From the NCBI GenBank assembly GCA_902622665.1, contig CACNQV010000002.1:57220-121219 (forward strand): a stretch of DNA of 64,000 bases, given 5' to 3'. This DNA comes from an uncultured Candidatus Actinomarina sp. Lineage in GTDB: Bacteria > Actinomycetota > Acidimicrobiia > Actinomarinales > Actinomarinaceae. The translations under genes and the position numbers were made by a program. Below the pieces are notes generated by a model, which was given only the letters and a program-made list of their open reading frames with translations, had not been told where the DNA came from and made no database searches. Positions 7,927-15,964 of this stretch are shown piece by piece. Numbering within the stretch: position 1 is the first letter of the stretch; each line of letters starts with the position of its first letter.

Positions 7927-9069
7927 TTACCGATTAAATTTACTTTTTAATGTTTCGTAGGCAGGCCATCCATACGGCATACATCCATCGGTTCCTTTGC
8001 TTTGTTGCATCATTACAGGTGCTATAGCTCCTTCTTTAGGACAACCTACATGTCCCCACCCAAGAATATGGCCAGTTTCATGATTTATAAGGTAGATTCT
8101 ATAAGTCTCCATATCTTTTTTAAAATCTACCGCACCTTCCTGCCATCTATAAAAATTAAGGACAATATTTTCATCTTTTCTACATGAAAAAATACTATTT
8201 GTTTCAATTGGTGCGCATAATTCATCAGTTTTTTCAGGGGAAGCAAAGATGTACACGTAGTCACTATCTTCAACACTGGTTAACTGAAAAGATTTTTCGG
8301 TAACATTTGACCAGCCAAGGTCGTTATTTAACAGAAGAAACAAAAGATTTTTAATACATAACGGATCAAGACCTAGCGAGGGTTCTATTTTGACTGAATA
8401 ATTAAATTTTTTCGTATCTCTTGAGTTTATACTTTCAGGTATTATCCACTCCTCCTCAGAGTCTTCTTGGATTAGTGCTGAGTCTATACAGCCATTTTTT
8501 AGATCAGATGTGCCAATATTTTTCGAATTATTTATTACAGTATCGTCAAGAAATATTGCTGTTGTAGATTCTTCTTGAGTACTTTTTATATTTAGAACAC
8601 TTGTTACTTCTATCAATTTTTCATTCCAAATAGCAAGTTCGGATTTAATACTTAAAGATTCAAGTATGTCTTCAATATCTTCTTCGTTTAAATTTTGATA
8701 ATTTGACATAAAATAATTTTGAGCATATTCATAATGTGATACATAAGTTGAACTTTTCTGATCTATTTTACTGAGGACAGTTAACCACTCATCAAGACAA
8801 TTTGCAGTAAGGCTAAACCATGATCCAAACTTTATACAATCATCGCTTATTGTGAGTAGCTCTTTGTCGATAAACTCTTTTAGGCCTTCATCTAGTTTAT
8901 CAAACCGATCGATCTCGTTTTGTTGCTTGATGGTTGTTGAGGTTACTGTAGTTTCAACAATTGGTGTTTCGGTCTGTTGATTTAGTGAGGAATCTAAAAA
9001 CCTAAAAGCAAAAAAACTTATTCCAAGCAAACTTATAAGTAAAATGGAAGATTTTATTGTTTGATTCAT
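7927..9069 (-). CDS. Membrane-anchored DUF3152-type metalloprotease-like protein
   Basis: The 380-aa protein has an N-terminal membrane or signal segment (SSILLISLLGISFFAFRF), a Thr-rich linker, a middle region without recognised domain and a C-terminal zinc-protease-like motif HETGHILGWGH at residues 330-340. The following CP...APVMMQQS...DGCMP pattern is the hallmark of DUF3152, a mostly actinobacterial family of exported proteins. HExxHxxGxxH is a metzincin-type zinc site, so it is probably an extracytoplasmic protease, though activity is not established for the family. It is convergent with the dehydrogenase gene and 41 nt from the AhpD-like gene. Confidence 0.8.
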   Translation of the reverse strand: MNQTIKSSILLISLLGISFFAFRFLDSSLNQQTETPIVETTVTSTTIKQQNEIDRFDKLDEGLKEFIDKELLTISDDCIKFGSWFSLTANCLDEWLTVLSKIDQKSSTYVSHYEYAQNYFMSNYQNLNEEDIEDILESLSIKSELAIWNEKLIEVTSVLNIKSTQEESTTAIFLDDTVINNSKNIGTSDLKNGCIDSALIQEDSEEEWIIPESINSRDTKKFNYSVKIEPSLGLDPLCIKNLLFLLLNNDLGWSNVTEKSFQLTSVEDSDYVYIFASPEKTDELCAPIETNSIFSCRKDENIVLNFYRWQEGAVDFKKDMETYRIYLINHETGHILGWGHVGCPKEGAIAPVMMQQSKGTDGCMPYGWPAYETLKSKFNR

Positions 9070-9110
9070 AAAACTAATGTTAAAAGGATATTACTTATGA
9101 ATAAAGGAAA

Positions 9111-9671
9111 TTATTTTTTGTATCCTTTTTCATCAATAAAATCCTCAGGTTCTAATCCAAGTCCATCAGCGACTCTATTTATGTAATTAAAATATGATAT
9201 TACCTGAACTATTTCGGATATTGCTTTATCATCAAAATTATTATTTTTTAATTCTTTGTAATCATTTTTGGTAATTTCTCCGGGCGTTAATGTTAATTTT
9301 TCAGCAAAAATGCATAAAGCGATTTGTTCTTTTGTTAAGCTGCTGGCCTTCCAATTATTAGCAATTTCATCAACTAATTTTTGGTCTTTTGTCTCCGACC
9401 GGAGATCATATAAGTGAGCGCGTATTCAGTACTCACATTCATTTGAAATCGAAGTTACTACTGCTAGTAGCTCTCTATCAAATCGAGAAATTTCTAAATT
9501 TCCAAACATAGTCGAATTGTATAATCGCATTGAATCTCTCAAGATTTCTGGAGTTTGAGATTGGATAGTAAGCACGTTCCAAATTCTTCCAGCTCTTCTA
9601 ATACCTTTCTCGTACTCTTTTTTGAGAAGGCCAGTAGACTCCTGGAATTTGAACAACTTAATAAATGCCAT
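9111..9671 (-). CDS. AhpD-like (carboxymuconolactone decarboxylase family) protein, probable selenoprotein, Sec82
   Basis: Alkylhydroperoxidase-like redox protein. The frame from ATG 9671 meets TGA at 9426-9428, then stays open for another 104 codons to TAA at 9111-9113 (186 residues if TGA is read). The family active site is CxxCxxxH. Here it reads C79-E-Y-[TGA]-I-R-A-H86, so TGA stands exactly where the second catalytic cysteine belongs. A stem-loop with a GGUC loop follows at SECIS distance (separate entry). The part after TGA looks like normal family sequence (RAHLYDLRSETKDQKLVDEIANNW begins it). Gene finders that stop at TGA would call an 81-aa fragment. AhpD-like selenoproteins are known from marine metagenomes. 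The alternative is a recent nonsense mutation. The sel genes are not in this window. Confidence 0.8.
9392..9405 (-). promoter_or_regulatory. Probable bacterial SECIS hairpin
   Basis: On the minus strand, 25 nt separate the TGA from a perfect 5-bp stem, TCTCC/GGAGA, closing a GGTC tetraloop. Bacterial SECIS elements lie directly downstream of the Sec UGA, with a short stem and a loop holding a conserved G (GGUC or GGUCU in the E. coli fdhF example). Loop sequence and distance both fit. The stem is inside the coding region, as required in bacteria. Confidence 0.7.
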
Positions 9672-9701
9672 ATTAATAATTTTTACTTAAAATAAAGATG
9701 T

Positions 9702-10145
9702 ATGCAACTTCCAAATGAACTTAAACAAGCAATCGATAACAATGCTTTTTGTGCATTAGCAACCAAAATGAATGAAAAAGAAATACAGAATCATCTAATG
9801 TGGATTGATTACAAAGAAAATAAAATCCTCATTAATACCGAACAAGGAAGAAAAAAAACAGAAAATATCAGACTTGAACCAAATATCTCACTTGTTATAT
9901 TTCATCCATCAGACATGTATACATGTTGGGAAATAAGAGGTATTGTTGAAAAAATAATTCAAGACACATCTGCCAATGAACATATAGATTATTTGTCAAA
10001 CAGATACTCGGGTAAGCCTTACGGCAGAACAAAAGATGTTACATGGGATGAAGCAGGATTTACATCACGGGAAATATGGGAAATTGAAGTCAGCAAAGTT
10101 ATATCAATGGTTAGCAGAGCTCAAGAAAAATCAGTTTCGGAGTAA
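9702..10145 (+). CDS. PPOX-class (pyridoxamine-phosphate-oxidase-like) flavin/F420 protein
   Basis: The 147-aa split-barrel protein begins LPNELKQAIDNNAFCALATK and continues HLMWIDYKENKILINTEQGRKK, the typical opening strands of PPOX-class F420-dependent reductases common in actinobacteria. The WEIRGIVEKI strand and the YSGKPYGR stretch also fit. Substrate is unknown; F420 is more likely than FMN from the pattern but cannot be settled here. It is divergent from the selenoprotein gene (30-nt gap) and overlaps the convergent gene at 10121 by 25 nt. Confidence 0.75.
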   Translation: MQLPNELKQAIDNNAFCALATKMNEKEIQNHLMWIDYKENKILINTEQGRKKTENIRLEPNISLVIFHPSDMYTCWEIRGIVEKIIQDTSANEHIDYLSNRYSGKPYGRTKDVTWDEAGFTSREIWEIEVSKVISMVSRAQEKSVSE

Positions 10146-10765
10146 AACTTTAAATAAGGATTCATCTCAAAAGACTCTTGATCACTTCCAAGAAATTCTT
10201 TAATTAAATTTTCTGCATTAAGCGAGATATCTCCACCTCTAGAGTCAATGTGTCCAGATTTTCTAAATAAATCCTCTGGAACTTTCTTCATAAATCTTTT
10301 AAAATTTTCCTCAGATATTCTTAAATATTTAGCCAGAGACAGCTCAACCTTAATTGATTGCGGTAGCACATTACAACTAAATACATATAAAGATGCAAAC
10401 ATTGCCCAGTCTAAGTTTGATGGCCTTCTTCCTTTTTCAAAAATAGCAAAATCGTAATTTGGAAAGTAAGTATAAGGTGAGTACGCAAGGCCTGCTTTAT
10501 CTGACAAAATTTTATATATATATCGATCTAGCAGTTTGATATCAAGGCTGGGGATATATGACTCAATACTAGCTTTACTGATTTGAAATTCACTTTCAAT
10601 TGGAGAAATTTCAATTTTATTTATGACGATTTTTCCAAAATAATTCTCAATTTCTACAGTTAATTCAATATTATTTGGAATAAAAATTAAGCCGTCATTA
10701 TCAGAAGAATCAATAATAACTGATAATTTCTCATTTAATTTGAAGCTGTTGTTATTAATTTTCAT
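10121..10765 (-). CDS. Hypothetical protein, 214 aa
   Basis: I do not recognise this family. It is a soluble-looking, acidic-to-neutral protein with no signal or membrane segment. The first half (about 1-75) reads like alternating beta strands (LSVIIDSSDNDGLIFIPNN). The second half is helical, with conserved-looking RRPSNLDWAMFASLY and a terminal part rich in K and E. Codon use resembles neighbouring genes. It is divergent from ssrA, with a 52-nt gap, and its 3' end overlaps the PPOX gene by 25 nt. Confidence 0.6.
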   Translation of the reverse strand: MKINNNSFKLNEKLSVIIDSSDNDGLIFIPNNIELTVEIENYFGKIVINKIEISPIESEFQISKASIESYIPSLDIKLLDRYIYKILSDKAGLAYSPYTYFPNYDFAIFEKGRRPSNLDWAMFASLYVFSCNVLPQSIKVELSLAKYLRISEENFKRFMKKVPEDLFRKSGHIDSRGGDISLNAENLIKEFLGSDQESFEMNPYLKFYSETDFS

Positions 10766-10789
10766 ATTTAAAAAATTCTAATTCTCAAG

Positions 10790-10795
10790 TATAAT
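10790..10795 (+). promoter_or_regulatory. Probable ssrA promoter -10 box
   Basis: A perfect TATAAT lies 22 nt before the mature tmRNA 5' end. With 17 nt spacing the -35 region would be TTTAAA at 10767-10772, a weak match. This would leave a short 5' leader for RNase P to remove. Confidence 0.5.
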
Positions 10796-10817
10796 TTTAG
10801 GGCTAATAAAACTGTAT

Positions 10818-11153
10818 GGGGGTGAACTGGCTTCGACTTTGAAGTGAGTCTCTCAGTAGCGAGTCGAGGGTCCTAGGGCCTCGTTAAAAACGTAGGAAAA
10901 CAATATAACTGCCAAACCTAAGTTGGCTTTAGCAGCATAAGCTGCTCGTCACCTATCGGGGCTCCCACCTCGGATAGCAATGGCGTCGAAATGTGGGATG
11001 CTTAGTTAGGATACCGACTAACTACTAAGATTTAGGTAAACCTTTCAGGCCATAGGTTCCGATAACTAGCCTGATCGTATTTTATCGGATGCACTCGGAG
11101 AAGCTGTTAGGTAGCTTGGAAGGACCGGGGTTCGACTCCCCGCACCTCCACCA
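10818..11153 (+). ncRNA. ssrA: Transfer-messenger RNA (tmRNA, SsrA)
   Basis: tmRNA rescues stalled ribosomes and tags the broken protein for proteolysis. The 5' end GGGGGTGAACTGGCTTCGAC and the 3' end with GGTTCGACTCC and an encoded CCA form the tRNA-like domain. The acceptor stem pairs GGGGGTG with CACCTCC (one G-U). The tag frame ends GCA GCA TAA at 10932-10940. Reading back to the GAA at 10896 gives the tag ENNITAKPKLALAA, whose LALAA end is a typical protease signal. The exact resume codon (GAA at 10896 or the next one) is inferred. Its protein partner SmpB is at 3966. The last base is immediately followed by the ATG of lhgO. Confidence 0.96.
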
Positions 11154-12332
11154 ATGAAAAAAGTATATAGTCATGCAGTTATTGGTGCTGGTATCGTAGG
11201 TTTATCAGTAGCATTAAAACTTCAAAGCAATGGAAATAATGTATTAGTTCTAGATAAAGAAACATCTCCTGGTAAACATCAGTCTGGAAGAAACTCAGGC
11301 GTGATTCATTCGGGAATTTATTATAAACCAAATTCATTTAAATCTAATTTATGTATAAGAGGTAGAGAACTTTTAATGGAGTTTCTAGATGAAGAAAATA
11401 TTCCATTTAGATTAGAAGGAAAAATTGTTGTTGATTCTGATTTTAGTAAATTGTCTAATTTGGAAGAAAGAGCAACCCAATTGAATATGAAAAATGTAAA
11501 AGTATTAGATAAGTCAGATATATTAAGTCTTGAACCGTATTGTAAATTTGATAATGCACTCCATGTCCCTCAAGCCGGGGTTGTAGATTATAGTGTTGTA
11601 ACAAAAAAGTTAGCTTCAAAGTTTGAATCTCTTGGAGGAACAATTGAATATTTTCAAAAAATAAAATCAATTAAAACTAATAGTGGTATAAAAATTCTTG
11701 AAAGCAACAATTCTAATTTTCAGGCTGAGTTTTTAATTAACTGTGCGGGATTATTTTCAGACAATATTGCAAAATTAGATAATGTTGAACCTGAATTAAG
11801 AATTATCCCCTTTAGAGGAGAGTATTTTACAATTGCTGAAGAGAAGAGTCATCTTGTAAATAATATGATTTATCCTATTGCTGATCCTGATCTTCCTTTC
11901 CTAGGAATTCATCTAACTAAAACTGTTGATAATAAAATCGAAGCAGGCCCAAATGCAGTATTAGCATTTGCTAAAGAAGGGTACGACTGGTCAAAAATTA
12001 ATGTTTTAGAGCTTAGTAAAACCATTTTTTACCCTGGAATGTGGAAACTAGGTAAAAGGTATTTTTCAACAGGAATATCTGAAATGTATAGGTCATTAAA
12101 TAAAGATGTCTTTTTAAAAGAAATTTTAAAATATATTCCAAATATTACAAAAAAAGATTTAACTCCAAGGATCGCTGGAGTCCGTGCTCAGGCAGTTGGC
12201 AAAGATGGTTCATTAATAGATGATTTTGTATTTGAAAGAAAGGAACAATCACTTCATGTATTGAATGCACCAAGTCCTGCGGCTACTGCTTCATTAGCTA
12301 TTGGAGAGCACATTGTAAAAGAGATTGGTTAA
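11154..12332 (+). CDS. lhgO: L-2-hydroxyglutarate dehydrogenase/oxidase (FAD)
   Basis: Flavoprotein that oxidises L-2-hydroxyglutarate to 2-oxoglutarate, 392 aa. The N-terminal FAD-binding loop is GAGIVGLSVALKL. The diagnostic LhgO stretch HQSGRNSGVIHSGIYYKP follows at about residues 43-60, and the C-terminal RIAGVRAQ motif is also present. The ATG at 11154 follows the tmRNA CCA with no spacer, so there is no room for a normal ribosome site: the preceding bases are the tmRNA acceptor strand. The message is either leaderless after tmRNA processing or is translated without a Shine-Dalgarno. Its end overlaps the convergent ABC gene by 4 nt. Confidence 0.88.
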   Translation: MKKVYSHAVIGAGIVGLSVALKLQSNGNNVLVLDKETSPGKHQSGRNSGVIHSGIYYKPNSFKSNLCIRGRELLMEFLDEENIPFRLEGKIVVDSDFSKLSNLEERATQLNMKNVKVLDKSDILSLEPYCKFDNALHVPQAGVVDYSVVTKKLASKFESLGGTIEYFQKIKSIKTNSGIKILESNNSNFQAEFLINCAGLFSDNIAKLDNVEPELRIIPFRGEYFTIAEEKSHLVNNMIYPIADPDLPFLGIHLTKTVDNKIEAGPNAVLAFAKEGYDWSKINVLELSKTIFYPGMWKLGKRYFSTGISEMYRSLNKDVFLKEILKYIPNITKKDLTPRIAGVRAQAVGKDGSLIDDFVFERKEQSLHVLNAPSPAATASLAIGEHIVKEIG

Positions 12333-14089
12333 ATCTTTTCACCAGTTTGAACTGACCATAATTTTGAATAAACCCCTTCAATATTAAGTAATGATTCGTG
12401 GTTTCCTGATTCAACAACAGATCCATTTTCTAATACGTATATAATGTCAGCATTTCTTACTGTTGAAAGTCTGTGTGCAATTACAATTACTGTTCTATCC
12501 TTCTTCAGAATATCAAGAGATCTTTGAATGGCCGCTTCAGTTTCATTGTCAACCGATGAAGTAGCCTCATCTAAAATCAAAATTTCAGGGTTTTTTAGAA
12601 TTGCTCTTGCTATTGAAATTCTTTGCCTCTGCCCACCAGAAAGTTTCTGACCCCTCTCACCCACAATTGTTTTTTCTTTTTGAGGTAGATTATTTATAAA
12701 TTCATCAGCTTCTGACTTTTGTGCAGCATTCCATACTTCACTTTCTGAAGCATTTAAATCCCCATAGGCTATGTTTTCAATAACATTTCCTTCAAATAAA
12801 AATACATCTTGACTAACTAGACCAATTTTTTCTCTGAGCGATGAAAGTTCTATGTCTTTTAAGTTATTTGAATCGTATGAGATTGAACCATTATTAATTT
12901 CATAAAGTCTCAACAAGAGTTTTATTAAAGTAGATTTACCAGAACCAGTACTGCCAACAATCGCAGTTGTCTGGCCCGCGTTGATAGTTAAATCGACATT
13001 ATTTAATACATTAAAGTTATCAACATATGAAAATGAAACATTATTTAATTCAATTTTGTTTTCAAGCTTGCTGAACTCTATGTCTCCATTACCAATTTCT
13101 GAACTTTCATTTTTGAGTGAAAATATTCTATTAAAAGATGCCATTGCTCTTTGATACAAATCAAATGTGTCGCCTAACTCTGTTAAGGGCCACAAAAGTC
13201 TCTGTGTAATAAAGAGCAGCACAGAGTATGTAGCAACTTTAATCTCTCCATCAAGAGCAAGAAACCCACCAATTAACAAAGTAGCTGTAAATCCAAACAA
13301 AATTGCAACTCTAATAATTGGAATAAATGCTGCAGATAATTTTATTGCATGATAATTTGCACTCCTTACTTCATTTGATGAGATATCAATTCGTTCTAAT
13401 TCTTTGGATTCTCTTGTGAAGCTTTTAACATTCAAAATTCCAGAAATTGAATTTGAAAGATTTGAATTTAACGTCTCTATTGTTTCTCTAATTCGTTCAT
13501 ACCTGCTGGCAATAGTTGAAGTGAATTTAAATGATCCAAAGATAATAATTGGTATTGGTATAAATGCAAACGTAGCAATTAGAGGTGAAATATATAAAAA
13601 TGTTCCCCCTATAACAATTACAGTTGTCGCTGTTTGCAATAATTTGTTAGCTCCGGTATCAAGAAATCTCTCAAGTTGATTCACATCATCATTGAGAATC
13701 GCCATTAACCTTCCAGAAGATTTATTTTCAAAATATTTCATATCTAGGCTTAAAACATTTTCAAATGTTTCGGTTCTTAAACTGTGTTCAATGTCTTGAG
13801 AAATTCCTCTCCACGTAACTGCTGAGAGATAGTCAAACAATGATTCAAGACCCCAAATTATAAAAGTTAAAATGGCGAGAATTACTAGTTGCCTTCTCCT
13901 GTCAGGAATACCAAATGATGCCAAAAATGATTCATTTCCCTCAACAACAATATCAATAGCAACACCAATTAATACAGGAGGGGCAAGATCAAAAATCTTA
14001 TTTAAAATTGAATAAATAATTCCGCGCTTGGCTTTAGTCTTTTGTTGTTGTGAATAAACAAATAAATGTTTTAAGTTACTTTGACTCAT
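12329..14089 (-). CDS. ABC exporter, fused membrane and ATPase domains
   Basis: Half-transporter of the MsbA/multidrug type, 586 aa. The six-helix membrane domain occupies about residues 20-310, and the ATPase domain has Walker A GSTGSGKST, signature LSGGQRQR, Walker B ILILDEATSSVD and the H-loop IVIAHR. It probably works as a homodimer, since there is no second half-transporter beside it. Substrate is unknown; lipids or drugs are typical. It is followed on the same strand by nothing but lies downstream of mscL (17-nt gap), so the two may share a message. Confidence 0.88.
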   Translation of the reverse strand: MSQSNLKHLFVYSQQQKTKAKRGIIYSILNKIFDLAPPVLIGVAIDIVVEGNESFLASFGIPDRRRQLVILAILTFIIWGLESLFDYLSAVTWRGISQDIEHSLRTETFENVLSLDMKYFENKSSGRLMAILNDDVNQLERFLDTGANKLLQTATTVIVIGGTFLYISPLIATFAFIPIPIIIFGSFKFTSTIASRYERIRETIETLNSNLSNSISGILNVKSFTRESKELERIDISSNEVRSANYHAIKLSAAFIPIIRVAILFGFTATLLIGGFLALDGEIKVATYSVLLFITQRLLWPLTELGDTFDLYQRAMASFNRIFSLKNESSEIGNGDIEFSKLENKIELNNVSFSYVDNFNVLNNVDLTINAGQTTAIVGSTGSGKSTLIKLLLRLYEINNGSISYDSNNLKDIELSSLREKIGLVSQDVFLFEGNVIENIAYGDLNASESEVWNAAQKSEADEFINNLPQKEKTIVGERGQKLSGGQRQRISIARAILKNPEILILDEATSSVDNETEAAIQRSLDILKKDRTVIVIAHRLSTVRNADIIYVLENGSVVESGNHESLLNIEGVYSKLWSVQTGEKI

Positions 14090-14106
14090 TGAATAATATT
14101 ACTTAA

Positions 14107-14511
14107 TTACTTACTAATTTTATTAATACCGTCTCTAATTTCTTTTAATAATTGTACTTCTTTTGATTCTGCAGCAATAACAGTTTCCTCTTCTTCATCG
14201 TCAACCATACTTTCAAAGTGGTTATAAGCTTTTATTACTAGAAACATTACAAATGCAATAATTGTGTAGTTTATTATCTCACCTAAAAAAGCTCCAAAAC
14301 TTCCAGCTTGCATTCCAGAAGATGGATCTACATCTCCGAAAAGTCCTAATCTATCAAGATTTGGAAGATTAATAATAAGACCTATTAAAGGTTCAATTAA
14401 TCTTTTTGTAAACACATCTACTAAAGACTTGAAAGAAGCACCCATTACAAATGCAACACCAAGCTCCACAACATTTCCTCGATTTATAAAATCTCTAAAT
14501 TCTTTTATCAA
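14107..14511 (-). CDS. mscL: Large-conductance mechanosensitive channel MscL
   Basis: Membrane channel that opens on hypo-osmotic shock, 134 aa. It has the N-terminal amphipathic helix (MIKEFRDFINRGNVVELGVAFVMG), two membrane segments and a charged C-terminal helix (LLKEIRDGI). The start is TTG at 14511, with GGAGG 6 nt upstream. Length is normal for actinobacteria. It is divergent from the lipoprotein gene at 14564 (52-nt gap). Confidence 0.94.
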   Translation of the reverse strand: MIKEFRDFINRGNVVELGVAFVMGASFKSLVDVFTKRLIEPLIGLIINLPNLDRLGLFGDVDPSSGMQAGSFGAFLGEIINYTIIAFVMFLVIKAYNHFESMVDDEEEETVIAAESKEVQLLKEIRDGINKISK

Positions 14512-14563
14512 TGTTCCTCCAATTGTTTTTATAAATAATAGAATACATGTAATCTAGAAACCT

Positions 14564-15961
14564 ATGAGAAAATATTTATTAACTTTCCTATCTTTAATTT
14601 TAATTTCATGCTCAGCTGCAGAGCCTGCAGCAGATGAAGTTTCCGTTGAATCTTCCGAAACAGTAACCTCGATAAGTTCAACCACTTCTACTAGTACAAC
14701 AACAACTATTGTGGTGCAAGAGCCCTTTGCTTTGGACGAGTTTGGATTAGAACTTGTTGAGCCACCCGTTGAAATGCAAGATCAGATAATAGAGTTAATG
14801 AAATTTGTTGAAAAATGGGTTGGATTAGAATTTACATCTGATCCAGAATATCATTTTTATTCATTAAGTGATTACCAAGAATATAATGCACTTCACTATC
14901 TTGATAATTTTGAAGAAGATTATGAGGAAGGTGAGTGGGAGAGGGTAGTTCTCTCGCAAAATATGTGGGGTTTAAATAATTTATCACCTGATGAATTGTT
15001 GAATCTTCAGGTTGAATTTCAAAGATGTTTTTCAGCAGGTTCTTATAATTTATTAGATAAAATTTTAAGGGTTCCAATTAAAAAAAATCAAAAAAAACTT
15101 AATTTATATGAACAAACCGTCGTAATTCATGAATTAGTTCATTCGCTACAAGGACAACATTTTTCATCGGATAAGTGGTATCTAGAAATGGATGAATTAG
15201 ATGACTTTACCTATTATTACGGCTTTTTAGCATTGATGGAAGCTCAAGCTGAATATGTTGAAGCTAAATGGACTAATGCATTTGACGAGTATGATCGACA
15301 GTCTTTTAACTCTCAAATTCCAAATATAACTTGTAGAGTAAGTTTGCCATCATATTTTTATATTCCTGCTGAGCTTTATTACAACTTCGGACCACTATTG
15401 GCCAAGGAGATAATTAAAAATGGCAAAATGGAGGCATTAAACACTGCTCTATATAGATATATAAATGATGGCTTAAATACGCTTCCAACTTCTGAGCAGA
15501 TTTATGAACCTGACAAATTCTTTGCTGATGAAAGATATGAAGAGATTCCAATAAAATCTATCGAAGTGGATGGCTATGCATTAGTTGATGAAGGGACTTT
15601 AGGATCCTTAGATTTAGTTTATTTAATGCAAGATAAGATTGGTCAAGAAAATGCTTTAAACGCAGCAGTTGGTATAGGTGGGGGTGCATGGAAAGATTAT
15701 GAAGACAATTCTGGAAATCTTTTAATGACCATAAAGATTACTGGAGATAATAAAAACGAACTTCAGGAAATCAATGATGCATTTATACTTTGGGCAGATT
15801 CTCAGTCAAGATTTAGCAGTTCAGAATTATTTGCCGGTGGAACTTTGTACGTTGGAGATACTAATTTTTGGTTTTCTAAAGATACAAATTCTATGAGACT
15901 TGTATTGTCTCAAGATTATGAGTTAATTAATTCAATAAGTAATCAATTAAGCGACTTTTAA
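14564..15961 (+). CDS. Lipoprotein with HExxH metallopeptidase-like domain
   Basis: The 465-aa protein has a lipoprotein signal with lipobox LISC (Cys16), then a Ser/Thr-rich spacer (about 28-50, TTSTSTTTT) and a globular domain. The zinc-binding motif is HELVHSLQGQH (HExxH at 189-193), and a downstream glutamate in LMEAQAEYVEAKW (E226 or E230) could be the third ligand, so it is gluzincin-like. I do not recognise a characterised family. It is probably attached to the outer face of the membrane. It is one of four exported HExxH proteins in this window (with 7927, 23628 and 42501). rsmI follows after 3 nt. Confidence 0.75.
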   Translation: MRKYLLTFLSLILISCSAAEPAADEVSVESSETVTSISSTTSTSTTTTIVVQEPFALDEFGLELVEPPVEMQDQIIELMKFVEKWVGLEFTSDPEYHFYSLSDYQEYNALHYLDNFEEDYEEGEWERVVLSQNMWGLNNLSPDELLNLQVEFQRCFSAGSYNLLDKILRVPIKKNQKKLNLYEQTVVIHELVHSLQGQHFSSDKWYLEMDELDDFTYYYGFLALMEAQAEYVEAKWTNAFDEYDRQSFNSQIPNITCRVSLPSYFYIPAELYYNFGPLLAKEIIKNGKMEALNTALYRYINDGLNTLPTSEQIYEPDKFFADERYEEIPIKSIEVDGYALVDEGTLGSLDLVYLMQDKIGQENALNAAVGIGGGAWKDYEDNSGNLLMTIKITGDNKNELQEINDAFILWADSQSRFSSSELFAGGTLYVGDTNFWFSKDTNSMRLVLSQDYELINSISNQLSDF

Positions 15962-15964
15962 AAA

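Noticed and set aside
9426..9428. Reassignment of TGA to Trp or Gly in this organism
   Set aside because: Several genes in the window end at TGA (for example ftsE) and overlap their neighbours properly, and an RF2 gene is present.
9426..9671. Reading the AhpD-like gene as a plain 81-aa gene or a pseudogene
   Set aside because: The TGA is exactly at the catalytic cysteine, the downstream frame is intact for 104 codons and a GGUC-loop hairpin follows. These favour recoding, though decay cannot be fully excluded.
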